In this document: positions 25,409-33,858 of the stretch, one piece after another
How the letters are laid out: each line of letters opens with the position of its first letter
How positions within the stretch are numbered: position 1 is the first letter of the stretch
NCBI GenBank assembly: GCA_002709235.1
Contig: PAQI01000010.1
Span: 136,278-200,277 of the forward strand
Source: Hirschia sp.
GTDB taxonomy: Bacteria; Pseudomonadota; Alphaproteobacteria; Caulobacterales; Hyphomonadaceae
Length of the DNA stretch: 64,000 bases
Direction: 5' to 3'
Position numbers and translations under genes: made by a program
The notes under the pieces: generated by a model
What the model saw: the letters and a program-made list of their open reading frames with translations, nothing else
Databases searched by the model: none
Told to the model about the DNA's origin: nothing

Positions 25409-25485
25409 TCCTCCTGGTCCACCTTCGCCGCCGCGCGTGGTGTTTCTTTTGACCTAGAGTGTCTGCTGGCATGTCGATCAACCAC

Positions 25486-25497
25486 TCCCAAATGGGT
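25486..25497. promoter_or_regulatory. Operator-like site C (TCCCAAATGGGT)
   Basis: TCCCA-AA-TGGGT, the reverse-orientation form of sites B, D and E with one end base changed. It lies about 83 bases upstream of the SDR operon at 25408 and 14 bases after the stop codon of the LuxR-type regulator gene, so it serves the SDR-sulfotransferase-DUF1214 operon. Confidence 0.65.
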
Positions 25498-25511
25498 GGC
25501 GGATCACCTGT

Positions 25512-26654
25512 TTAAGCAAGCGCCACCACGCTGGAGAGAATGATCCTCACCAGCTCGGCTTGCCGCCTTGTTCCCGTTTTGCTGAAGAGGCGTTTGGAGT
25601 AGTTTCGAGCTGTTTCGACGGTTATCCCGATATCATCTGCGGCTTCAGCGATCGTCTTGCCGTGGCTGAGAGCCAACGCCAGTCGGGCTTCACTGCGGGA
25701 AAGCTTGAAAAGCTCCATCAACTGGTCGCATCGATCACTTGGAGAGCTCTCATCGCCATGAACATAGGCCGTGCAAATTGGCGTGACCTCGCCGGAAACA
25801 CTCTTGTCGCGCATGGGAACGATCAACATGTCCAGATAGGGATCATCGCTGATATGGATAGCATGCGGCTGGCCGTTTGGATTGGCGGCAAACTCCAGCA
25901 ATGTTTTCTTCAACACATTTGCTGAATGCGGAAGTCTCAGGATCATTCGATTGTTGATATCCCGCTTTATCGCTGAACACCGCCCGAGAAGTCGTTCCGC
26001 CTGTTCGTCGAGATGTATGACATTTCCTGACACGTTGAGTGTCAGGCATCCGAAATTCAATTTGTGGATGACGTCCTCATACAGTCCCTGCCGAATGCGT
26101 GCTTTTTCATGGGCAGCGAAATTGCGCATGGCAAGGGAGAGATGTGGTGTGAGCGATTCGATGTAGTGGATGCAATCATCATCAAAATCCGAGAAGCGCT
26201 TACACATGGTCAGCCATGCATTGTGTCCGCTGGGTTCGGTAATGCGTGTCACAAGGATGAACTTGGCTTCAACTGGTGCAAGAAATTCATCCACATATTT
26301 GGCGTGGACCGGGTTTGACAGGTCGATCAGATCGAATAGCCGATTCACCTTGCCTGGCTCAAGGTCGTAATAAGGGACCGGGTCGCGGCGATAGATTTCT
26401 TCCAGATATTTCTTGTACAATGTTGATGGCGCTGTCTTGCCCGCATGAAGCTCTATTATCTCATTGATTGGGCAATCAATTTTTCGAAATATCATGCTGA
26501 CATAGTCGGCCCGGGTTTCTGCCTTCAACTTGTCGAGAAAGCTTGACCACAAGGGGTCCTGAAACACTCCAGAATGGATGTCTTCAATGATGTCCAATGT
26601 TGAGTCTGCCGTGGGCTCTAATAACGGCACAATCTCCGTCAGATGTGACGCCAT
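25512..26654 (-). CDS. LuxR-type (GerE helix-turn-helix) transcription regulator
   Basis: A 380-residue regulator with a C-terminal LuxR-type DNA-binding domain (about 313-372: LSRSEARLALALSHGKTIAEAADDIG, then ETARNYSKRLFSKTG). The N-terminal 300 residues are a sensor region without a recognised domain name; a PAS-like part at about 195-300 is possible. The frame is open to 27203, but that extension is antisense to the acyl-CoA dehydrogenase gene. The ATG at 26654 has GGAGG seven bases before it; an ATG two codons upstream is too close to that site. The gene lies between operator-like sites C and D, which makes it the best candidate to bind the TCCCA-WW-TGGGA element, including its own promoter. 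Confidence 0.85.
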   Translation of the reverse strand: MASHLTEIVPLLEPTADSTLDIIEDIHSGVFQDPLWSSFLDKLKAETRADYVSMIFRKIDCPINEIIELHAGKTAPSTLYKKYLEEIYRRDPVPYYDLEPGKVNRLFDLIDLSNPVHAKYVDEFLAPVEAKFILVTRITEPSGHNAWLTMCKRFSDFDDDCIHYIESLTPHLSLAMRNFAAHEKARIRQGLYEDVIHKLNFGCLTLNVSGNVIHLDEQAERLLGRCSAIKRDINNRMILRLPHSANVLKKTLLEFAANPNGQPHAIHISDDPYLDMLIVPMRDKSVSGEVTPICTAYVHGDESSPSDRCDQLMELFKLSRSEARLALALSHGKTIAEAADDIGITVETARNYSKRLFSKTGTRRQAELVRIILSSVVALA

Positions 26655-26675
26655 AATCATTCCTCCCCTTTTATC

Positions 26676-26687
26676 TCCCATTTGGGA
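26676..26687. promoter_or_regulatory. Operator-like site D (TCCCATTTGGGA)
   Basis: Perfect copy in the divergent gap between the LuxR-type gene (start 26654, about 27 bases away) and the acyl-CoA dehydrogenase gene (start about 26780, about 98 bases away). It could govern both directions. A site so close to the luxR start would suit autorepression. Confidence 0.7.
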
Positions 26688-26779
26688 CGCTTTTTGACTT
26701 GAGTAATGCATAGAATGGCATTGGTACGCTAGTGAATAGATTGCGTTATGAAAACGCCTCGTTGATTTTTTGCAAGGAG

Positions 26780-27934
26780 ATGGACTTGGAAAGCATGTAC
26801 GGCGAAGAACTCGAAATGGTTCGCGAAACAGCGCGCGCTTTCCTGCGTCGCCGGGTTGAGCCACGTCTGTCAGAACTCGAAAATGGCACCGATGAGCGTT
26901 TTTGGCATGATGCCGCCGAAGCCGGTTTGCTTGGTGTGGCAATTCCCGAAGATGAGGGGGGAGCTGGAGCGGATCCTCTGGCACTTTGCGTGATTTCCGA
27001 AGAGCTTGGTCGCTCACCAGCAGGCGCGACACTTGGTTCATGCCTGAATGCCGACATGTGCACAATGTTTCTGATTGCAAATGGGGCAGACGCACAAAAG
27101 CAGGCATGGTTTCCCGGGATTGTGTCAGGTGATGTGATCCAGTGCATGGCGCTGACAGAAGCGGAGTCCGGAAGTGATGCGGCCTCGATCCGGACGACGG
27201 CAAAACGTGATGGCGATCACTATGTGATCAATGGTGCCAAGACGTTCATTTCAAACGGCTTCAAATCTCATTTGATGTATGTGCTGGCCAAAACGGACAC
27301 ATCAAAACGTGGCCGCGGAATGAGCATGTTTCTTGTTCCGGCAGACTCGCCACAGATCACCCGACGTCTGATCCCGACAATGGGATTTCCTGCTGGCGAC
27401 ACCTCAGAGATTTTCTTTGATGACGTGCGGGTACCGGTAGAAAACCGCCTTGGTGAGGAAGGTGAGGGCATGAAGATGTTCCTGCCGGTCATTGCTCTGG
27501 ACAGATTGCAGATATGCGCGCGCTCACTTGGTGCAGCAGAAGCTGCCTTCAGGATGACGCTGGAACACACAAGGAATCGCAAGATCTTCGATCAGCGGCT
27601 CGTCGATTTCCAGAATACGCAGTTCGTGCTTGCAGACATGGAAACCGATATCTCACTGGGCCGCGCCCTGATGCGCGATGCGATCAGCAAGTTTCGTGCG
27701 GGCACGCTTTCGGATGCCGATAGTTCCATCCTCAAGATCTTCATGCCCGAAATGGAATTTCGCGTTCTCGACAAATGCGTTCAGCTCTGGGGCGGCGCAG
27801 GGTGGATGGATGAAATGACCATTTCAAGAATGTTCACGGCAGCGCGTGTCCAGCGCATATATGCGGGTGCGACAGAGCTTCAAAAGGCGCTTTTGGCGCG
27901 TCGCTACATGAATGCCGATCTGGAGATAATCTGA
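26780..27934 (+). CDS. Acyl-CoA dehydrogenase
   Basis: A flavoenzyme of 384 residues if it starts at ATG 26780. The frame is open from a GTG at 26732 and another ATG lies at 26795. The 26780 start gives the usual M-D-[FL]...EE N terminus, but AAGGAG abuts it, so the start is not settled. Motifs: IPEDEGGAGADPL, ALTEAESGSDAASI, NGAKTFISNG, NRKIFDQRLVDFQNTQF and CVQLWGGAGW. The C-terminal motif is IYAGATELQ, with Ala where YEGT-type enzymes carry the catalytic Glu; helix G reads ALDRL, so an Asp may occupy the alternative base position. The next gene is the quinone-oxidoreductase-like protein 45 bases downstream. Confidence 0.88.
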   Translation: MDLESMYGEELEMVRETARAFLRRRVEPRLSELENGTDERFWHDAAEAGLLGVAIPEDEGGAGADPLALCVISEELGRSPAGATLGSCLNADMCTMFLIANGADAQKQAWFPGIVSGDVIQCMALTEAESGSDAASIRTTAKRDGDHYVINGAKTFISNGFKSHLMYVLAKTDTSKRGRGMSMFLVPADSPQITRRLIPTMGFPAGDTSEIFFDDVRVPVENRLGEEGEGMKMFLPVIALDRLQICARSLGAAEAAFRMTLEHTRNRKIFDQRLVDFQNTQFVLADMETDISLGRALMRDAISKFRAGTLSDADSSILKIFMPEMEFRVLDKCVQLWGGAGWMDEMTISRMFTAARVQRIYAGATELQKALLARRYMNADLEII

Positions 27935-27979
27935 GCGAACATCCCATAACAGACTCAACAAAGTTGAGCGGAGGAACAT

Positions 27980-29038
27980 ATGAAAGCCATTGTCTGCCAT
28001 CAGCCGGGACCGCTGGATAATCTGGTCTATGAAGATGTGCCGACCCCGCATGTCGGACCGCATAATGTGCTGGTTGAAATGCACGCCATGGGTCTGAATT
28101 TTACGGATCTTCTGGCTGTTACCGGGCGCTCGCAACTGGGGCGTGCCTTGCCGATGATCGCGGGCGTTGAAGGAGCTGGTGTCGTCAAATCAGTTGGCGA
28201 TTCAGTGATCACGGTGAAGCCGGGCGATCGGGTCATGGCTGTCTCGGTCCGGGGTGTGTTTTCCGAAGAAGCCCTGTTCGATGAATCCGAAGTCTGTGTG
28301 ATTCCTGATGAGATGCCGATGGACGTCGCGGCCACATTCTTCACTGCCTCATTCACAGCAGATTACGCACTTCATGACCGGGCAAAGCTCAAAGCTGGTG
28401 AATTGTTGCTGGTTCTGGGGGCTGGGAGTGGTGCGGGCATTTCCGCCATACAGATCGGCAAATCACTCGGAGCAACCGTGATTGCGGCAGCCTCTTCGGA
28501 AGACAAGCTGGACCTTGCAAGAGAAGCGGGGGCGGATGGCTGTGTCCTTTATCCTGCAGGTGATCTGGATCGGGATGCATCCAGAGCATTGGTGAAGGAG
28601 TTGCTCGCCCTGGCACCGAGACCGGCTGAGACCCTGCCGGGCGAGTGTCAGATACCGCAAGTGAAGGGCACTGCCGGTTATCATGCGATCTATGATGTTA
28701 TTGGCGGAAGCTATTCAGAACCAGCCATTCGCGCCATTGGATGGGAAGGGCGGTATCTGTCAGTCGGATTTTCAGGTGGAGTGCCGAAGGTGTCTCTAGG
28801 GCCTTTGCTCTTCAAGAATGCAGATATTCTTGCGATCCAGCCTGCTGATGACAATGTCAGATTGCCGGGGAAATCACGTGCCATGCCTCGCCTGATAGAG
28901 TGGTGGCGCAATGGCTCCCTTCGCCCCCTGATTACGGCCAGATTTCACTTGTCAGAAGCTGCTGATGCTCTGCGAATGATGGAAGAACGCCGGGCACGTG
29001 GTCGCATTGTTCTCAAGACGGATCAGTACCGGAGCTGA
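27980..29038 (+). CDS. Zinc-independent quinone oxidoreductase/alcohol dehydrogenase-like (MDR) protein
   Basis: A 352-residue medium-chain dehydrogenase/reductase. It has an N-terminal GroES-like domain (about 1-125, NVLVEMHAMGLNFTDLLAVTGR, GVEGAGVVKSVG) and a Rossmann domain with VLGAGSGAGISAIQIGK (about 147-163) for NADPH. The GHE and Cys zinc ligands of true alcohol dehydrogenases are absent, which points to the quinone oxidoreductase or enoyl reductase branch. An insertion of about 20 residues (APRPAETLPGECQIPQVKG) sits in the Rossmann part. It follows the acyl-CoA dehydrogenase by 45 bases and is probably co-transcribed from the site D promoter. Confidence 0.87.
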   Translation: MKAIVCHQPGPLDNLVYEDVPTPHVGPHNVLVEMHAMGLNFTDLLAVTGRSQLGRALPMIAGVEGAGVVKSVGDSVITVKPGDRVMAVSVRGVFSEEALFDESEVCVIPDEMPMDVAATFFTASFTADYALHDRAKLKAGELLLVLGAGSGAGISAIQIGKSLGATVIAAASSEDKLDLAREAGADGCVLYPAGDLDRDASRALVKELLALAPRPAETLPGECQIPQVKGTAGYHAIYDVIGGSYSEPAIRAIGWEGRYLSVGFSGGVPKVSLGPLLFKNADILAIQPADDNVRLPGKSRAMPRLIEWWRNGSLRPLITARFHLSEAADALRMMEERRARGRIVLKTDQYRS

Positions 29039-29535
29039 CATCCTGCCTGTACATGACAATATCGGATAGCGGCGTTTATGGCCGTTTGAGCAGGGAAATG
29101 CCCTACGCAAACAAGTCACATATAAAAAGTACCACGAAATAATAATACAATAATTGCACTGTTTGCAAAATGCGATATTCAAAACCCTATCTCGATAGTT
29201 GTTTTGGAGCGCAGGAGTGGTTTCAGATCGACTATTTCTGTCTGGAATATCGTCCGGGTCAGCGAAACTATATCTCGAATTTCATATTGGGTTTTCCGGT
29301 GCGTTATCGCGATTGCGCCAGGTATATTTGTGACCAAAATTCTTTTTCATCACAACGTTTTCTCCCCCTTCCCATTTGGGAAATGCGCTGACGGCCTATT
29401 CGGGGTCACATCTCTTCACAATCGGAAGTGGGACTCATCGTGGATCTAGTGAGACCACTTCTGAAATAATTCTGTGCGGAAACGGCGCAGGGGAACGAGC
29501 TGCGGGCATTGTCCCGGGCCAGGGAGGAATTGGAT
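29039..29535. other. Long intergenic region before the second catabolic operon
   Basis: Almost 500 bases without a convincing gene. The stretch around 29100-29350 is visibly more A+T-rich than its surroundings. A 73-codon frame at 29170-29391 has no ribosome binding site and an unlikely composition. The region contains operator-like site E at 29370-29381, about 160 bases before the receptor start, and ends with AGGGAGGA, the receptor's ribosome binding site. A long leader on the receptor mRNA is possible. Confidence 0.5.
29370..29381. promoter_or_regulatory. Operator-like site E (TCCCATTTGGGA)
   Basis: Perfect copy; with flanks it reads TTCCCATTTGGGAA, which extends the arms by one more base pair on each side. 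It is about 160 bases upstream of the TonB receptor at 29536, which heads the sulfotransferase-SDR-DUF1214-P450 operon. Confidence 0.7.
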
Positions 29536-31776
29536 ATGAGACCGATTTTCACATTACGCACGAGTCTATTGGCGGTTGCAGCGGCTTTAAGCACGCATGC
29601 GGTTTCTGCACAGGAAACCACCGCCGAGGTACAGGAAGCTCCCGCGAAAGAGGATTCGCAGGTCAAGCTGAACACGATCATCGTGACTGCCAACAAGCGT
29701 TCGGAAAGCCAGCAGGATGTGCCGATTGCGATAACGGCACAAACATCGGCAGCGCTGGATCTGAAGGGGATCGAGGGGACGACGGATCTGGCATTCACTG
29801 TTCCGAACCTGACCATGACAATGGAAGCCATTTCCATGACCACATTCATTCGTGGTGTCGGTCAGCCGGGGGCAACTTCGGGCCAGGAACAATCAGTCGC
29901 ATTCTATGTGGATGGCGTTTACAACCCCAGCCCGACCACAAACATTCAAGGCTTCAACAATGTCGAGCGTGTTGAAGTGCTGAAGGGGCCGCAGGGGACC
30001 CTCTTTGGCCGCAACGCAACTGGCGGTGTTGTTCATGTCATCACGCGTGATCCCTCATATGAGCCCAAATTTGAGGCGGATGTGGGGTACGGAAATTACA
30101 ATGCAATTAGCGGGCGTGCGTATGGATCTGTCGGCCTTACCGACAATATCGCTGCGGATGTCGCGCTGCTTTATCTCGACCGGGATGGGTTTGGTGACAA
30201 TGTGACTCTGGGCGTGGAACGCCAGGGCGACAAGGATTTTTCAATTCGTTCAAAGGTTCTTTTCGAGCCAACCGATCAGACCACTATCAAGCTCTCTGGC
30301 TTTTATACGGATCGAGAGAGCTCCCAGGGTATCGACCGTGACGCTGCTCCGGGCACATTCGGAACAACCGATGAAGCATTCGGTCCGAATGTCGATGCTG
30401 GCGGACACCAGGATGTATCATCCAACTATTTTGACGCAGGATATATCGAGACCTATGGCGGCTCCGTGACCGTTGAACATGAGTTCGGCTTTGCGGATCT
30501 GCTGAGTATATCTGCCTATCGAAACGATGACGTGTTCTTTTCGTTCGACCAGGATAGTGGTCCCGCACCTTTCGTGAATGCGGATCTGTCACAATTTGGA
30601 GAAACCGTTTCCCAGGAGATACAACTCCAGTCGAATGAAAACTCACCGTTTGAGTGGGTCACCGGGCTATACTACTACAACTACAATGCTGGCTATGAGC
30701 CTCTGTTGCTGAACCTCACATCACCGATCACTGGTGTCGTGACCATGAATACCGAGCAGACATCGGAATCCATAGCTGCGTTTGCGCAAGGCAAATGGGA
30801 CTTCACCGATAGCACCTCGCTGACGGTTGGCTATCGGTTCACCAAGGACACGACCAAGATTGATGGGAAGGTCGATGTCTATGTCGCCGCGATTGACCTG
30901 ACGCTTGAAGGTCAACAGTTCGACAGTTTCGACTCTACCACAATCCCGGGGTTCGAACCGGAAACAACTGTTGAAGAACCAAGCTACAAAATTGTACTGG
31001 ATCACAAATTCACACCCGGCATTCTGGGTTACGCATCATTCAGTCACGGTTTCAAATCGGGTGGATACAATCAGGTGCAATTTGACCAGATGCCAGACCC
31101 TGCCGTGGAGCCGGAAGTCATAGACGCTTATGAAGTGGGTCTGAAGACCGAGTTCCTGAACAATCGTGCTCGCGTCAACATGGCTGCATTCTACTATGAC
31201 TTCACCGATTTGCAGCTCGCCACTCAGGTTGCAGGCGGAAGTCGAACGCTGAACGCTGCGGGTGCGACGATCAGTGGTGGAGAGGTGGAATTTGAATTGG
31301 CAGTGACAGACAATCTTTCCTTGTCTGGAGGGCTTTCAGTTCTCGACACCGAATATACCGACTTCGTCAACGGTCCGGTTTATACCAAATTGCCGGGTCC
31401 ATTCCCGGGCGGAGCCGCCACAACGACGGGCGATCTTTCGGGCAATCAGCTGGTGCGTGCTCCCGAGTTCACATTCACCGCAAACATGGTCTATGTGCTT
31501 CCCACTTCAGTTGGAGATTTCACCAGCTCGATCAACTACTATTATGATGACGGCTATTTCTGGGATGCGGCCAATATTCTGGCAGAACCAGCCTATGAGA
31601 TCGTGAATGCCAATGTTCGCTGGACCAGCCCGGATGGCGGACACTGGATCAAGCTCTGGGCCAACAACCTGCTCGATGAAGAGTACACCAGTTACGGCAA
31701 CTCTTCTGGACTTGGTGATTACCTTTCTCCTGCGCCACCTCGCACATATGGCATCAAGGCGGGTGTCGATTGGTAG
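29536..31776 (+). CDS. TonB-dependent receptor (second catabolic operon)
   Basis: A 746-residue outer-membrane receptor. ATG 29536 is chosen over an upstream in-frame TTG at 29509 because AGGGAGGA lies 7 bases before it and a proper signal peptide (about 1-26, ending HAVSAQ) follows. TonB-box-like NTIIVTANKR at about 47-56, then plug motifs SQQDVPIAITAQ, FIRGVGQPGA and VEVLKGPQGTLFGRNATGG, then the barrel. It is a clear relative of the receptor at 13769 (same plug wording and the shared barrel segment YASFSHGFKSGGYN versus YASYNRGFKSGSYD). The two may import related compounds. Confidence 0.9.
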   Translation: MRPIFTLRTSLLAVAAALSTHAVSAQETTAEVQEAPAKEDSQVKLNTIIVTANKRSESQQDVPIAITAQTSAALDLKGIEGTTDLAFTVPNLTMTMEAISMTTFIRGVGQPGATSGQEQSVAFYVDGVYNPSPTTNIQGFNNVERVEVLKGPQGTLFGRNATGGVVHVITRDPSYEPKFEADVGYGNYNAISGRAYGSVGLTDNIAADVALLYLDRDGFGDNVTLGVERQGDKDFSIRSKVLFEPTDQTTIKLSGFYTDRESSQGIDRDAAPGTFGTTDEAFGPNVDAGGHQDVSSNYFDAGYIETYGGSVTVEHEFGFADLLSISAYRNDDVFFSFDQDSGPAPFVNADLSQFGETVSQEIQLQSNENSPFEWVTGLYYYNYNAGYEPLLLNLTSPITGVVTMNTEQTSESIAAFAQGKWDFTDSTSLTVGYRFTKDTTKIDGKVDVYVAAIDLTLEGQQFDSFDSTTIPGFEPETTVEEPSYKIVLDHKFTPGILGYASFSHGFKSGGYNQVQFDQMPDPAVEPEVIDAYEVGLKTEFLNNRARVNMAAFYYDFTDLQLATQVAGGSRTLNAAGATISGGEVEFELAVTDNLSLSGGLSVLDTEYTDFVNGPVYTKLPGPFPGGAATTTGDLSGNQLVRAPEFTFTANMVYVLPTSVGDFTSSINYYYDDGYFWDAANILAEPAYEIVNANVRWTSPDGGHWIKLWANNLLDEEYTSYGNSSGLGDYLSPAPPRTYGIKAGVDW

Positions 31777-31789
31777 GGTGAACTGTTCA

Positions 31790-31818
31790 GCGGTCTGAAC
31801 CTGATGCGTTCAGACCGC
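31790..31818. other. Strong hairpin between receptor and sulfotransferase genes
   Basis: A perfect 11-bp stem (GCGGTCTGAAC at 31790-31800 with GTTCAGACCGC at 31808-31818) with a 7-base loop lies just after the receptor stop. A second, overlapping hairpin follows (CCGCCAG-CT-CTGGCGG, 31815-31830). No T run follows, so it is more likely an mRNA-stability or attenuation element that raises receptor over enzyme expression than a full terminator. Confidence 0.5.
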
Positions 31819-31903
31819 CAGCTCTGGCGGACCTGCATTCTTGTGAGGGTCTGGTTCGCCAATTTTACCGACGAATAGTCGCGTAGCTGAATGGAGGCTG
31901 TAA

Positions 31904-33100
31904 GTGTCCGTAAGACTGAATATGACACCCGACGATCTGTTGGATATGGCGCGACAGTCGACGGGCCTCAATTCCTTCGGTGATGAGCGTTTTCTGGCGT
32001 CTTTTCGGAAGATTGTTGAAAGCGTCAACGCCAATACCTCCTTCACAGAGGATGGGCGCGAGCTGGCCATCGCCCGATTTCAACGTGTTCTGATCAACAG
32101 GTTGCGGTTTCAGGCAGACTGGGACGCCCATCCGGAGATTCACGAGCAGGAGATTGTTGCGCCGGTGTTCATTCTGGGAATGCCGCGCACTGGATCAACC
32201 AAGCTTCACCGTCTGCTATATCAGGGCGGGGATTTTACCGGCATGATGATGTGGCAGGGGTATAATTTTGCACCGTTTCCCGATGCTGATCGGGAAGCTG
32301 AAGACCCACGGATCGATGAGGCAGCGCGTTTCCTTCATTGGCGTGCTTCACGGCATTCAGGAATATCCAAGGCCCATCATGCGGAGGCCTGCCAGCCGGA
32401 AGAGGAGATCTACCTTCTTGAGCCGGCATTCTCGTCATGGGCCCCGAACGGCTATTTCGAGATGCCTGACTATATAGAATGGATCAGAGAGCAGGACCGT
32501 GATCACGTCTATGCCTTGCTCCGGCGGTTGTTGAAATACCTGCAATGGCAGCATCATCGCGGTGAAGCACCAAAGCGCTGGATCCTGAAGGCCCCACCGC
32601 ATCTTGGGCGTGAAACCGACATTCTCAAGAATTTCCCGGATGCCCAATTCATCATGCTGCATCGTGACATCATGAGCGTCGTCCCGTCACTGATCAGCCT
32701 GACCTTCGCGATGCGGCATCAATATACGGCCAATGAATCGAACAAGCGGGACATTGCTGACTGGGTGATGGATGAGTTCACAGATGCTTATCGCCGCCAC
32801 ATGTCATGGCGAAAGAATACCCATGCCGATGTTCTTGATCTGGCTTATTCAAAAATCGTGAGTGACGACATGGGCTGTGTGGAGGACATCTACCGCTTTC
32901 TTGGCATGGAAGTCTCGAACGCGGCGAAAGAGGCCATGCGGGCCTGGTCTGATGCCAATCAGGTACATCAACAGGGCGTGCACGCATATGACCTTGAAGG
33001 AACCGGGCTGTCTGAATCCGCGATCCGGCAGCGTTTTGCGTTTTATGTGGATGCGTTTTCGAATTTTCTTCCGAACAATAAACAAGACGCCAGATCATGA
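31904..33100 (+). CDS. Sulfotransferase-family protein (copy 3)
   Basis: A 398-residue paralogue of the proteins at 20949 and 23423. It starts with GTG 31904, with GGAGG eight bases before it. PAPS-type loops: ILGMPRTGSTKLHR (about 89-102) and MLHRDIMSVVPSL (about 252-264). The subgroup N-terminal segment is QSTGLNSFGDERFLASF and the C-terminal segment QVHQQGVHAYDLEGTGL. Its stop overlaps the SDR start by 4 bases (ATGA), so the two are translationally coupled. It is the second gene of the operon under site E. Confidence 0.85.
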   Translation: MSVRLNMTPDDLLDMARQSTGLNSFGDERFLASFRKIVESVNANTSFTEDGRELAIARFQRVLINRLRFQADWDAHPEIHEQEIVAPVFILGMPRTGSTKLHRLLYQGGDFTGMMMWQGYNFAPFPDADREAEDPRIDEAARFLHWRASRHSGISKAHHAEACQPEEEIYLLEPAFSSWAPNGYFEMPDYIEWIREQDRDHVYALLRRLLKYLQWQHHRGEAPKRWILKAPPHLGRETDILKNFPDAQFIMLHRDIMSVVPSLISLTFAMRHQYTANESNKRDIADWVMDEFTDAYRRHMSWRKNTHADVLDLAYSKIVSDDMGCVEDIYRFLGMEVSNAAKEAMRAWSDANQVHQQGVHAYDLEGTGLSESAIRQRFAFYVDAFSNFLPNNKQDARS

Positions 33101-33858
33101 CCGAAGGCTTCAATAACCGAAAATGCCTGATCATCGGCGCAAGTCGCGGAATCGGTGCGGCCGCCGTCAGGGCATTGTCGAAGGCTGGTGCGCGTCTGGT
33201 TATCGCTTCGCGGGATCGGGAGACCTTGGACCGTCTTCGGCAGAGTTGTGAAAACCCGTCTCAGATCGACATCGTGAGCGCTGATCTGGCAGACCCCGCC
33301 TCTATCGAGGCGGCTGTTGAGTTTGCGGTGAACCAGATGGGCGGGCTCGATATTGCCTTCAACAATGGAGGGGTGAACCCGCCGGTTCGTTCTGTGCTCG
33401 CCGATCTTGATCTGGAAGATTTCGACAAGGTTATAGGTATCAATCTTCGCGGCTATTTTGTTGCAATCAAAGCGCAGATCAATGCCATGAAGTCTGATGG
33501 TGGAGGCGCGATCGTCAACACCTCATCGGCGGGCGGAACTGTCGGATTTCCAATGATGGCGGCCTATGTGGCCTCCAAGCATGGCGTGAATGGATTGACG
33601 CGCGCTGCCGCGCTTGATCACGCGCGCGACAATATCCGCATCAACGCGATCGCGCCGGGTGCTGTGATGACAGACATGCTGGGGGCGGGCAGCGCGGCGG
33701 CCCCGGAGGCGCTTGCCAGAATTGAGGCTGCCATTCCCGCCGGGCGTGTGGGAACAGCCGAAGAGATCGCTGATTGCGTACTGTGGTTGGCATCGGATGC
33801 AGCGGCCTATGTGAATGGTGCCATCATACCCGTCGACGGAGGATATACTGTCCCATGA
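33097..33858 (+). CDS. Short-chain dehydrogenase/reductase
   Basis: A 253-residue classical SDR overlapping both neighbours by 4 bases. Cofactor motif IGASRGIG at about 12-19, NNGG in place of NNAG at about 90-93, catalytic Ser in NTSSAGGTVG, YVASK at about 155-159, and DGGYTVP at the C terminus. It stands between a sulfotransferase-family protein and a DUF1214 protein, the same trio as in the 22209-25408 operon though in a different order. Confidence 0.9.
   Translation: MTEGFNNRKCLIIGASRGIGAAAVRALSKAGARLVIASRDRETLDRLRQSCENPSQIDIVSADLADPASIEAAVEFAVNQMGGLDIAFNNGGVNPPVRSVLADLDLEDFDKVIGINLRGYFVAIKAQINAMKSDGGGAIVNTSSAGGTVGFPMMAAYVASKHGVNGLTRAAALDHARDNIRINAIAPGAVMTDMLGAGSAAAPEALARIEAAIPAGRVGTAEEIADCVLWLASDAAAYVNGAIIPVDGGYTVP

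Noticed and set aside
26655..27203. N-terminal extension of the LuxR-type regulator frame (183 codons)
   Set aside because: It is antisense to the acyl-CoA dehydrogenase gene, has a composition of Arg/His/Ser typical of shadow frames, and a strong ribosome site precedes the ATG at 26654.
29170..29391. 73-codon frame in the gap before the second TonB receptor
   Set aside because: No ribosome binding site, unusual aromatic and Cys-rich composition, and it overlaps operator-like site E.
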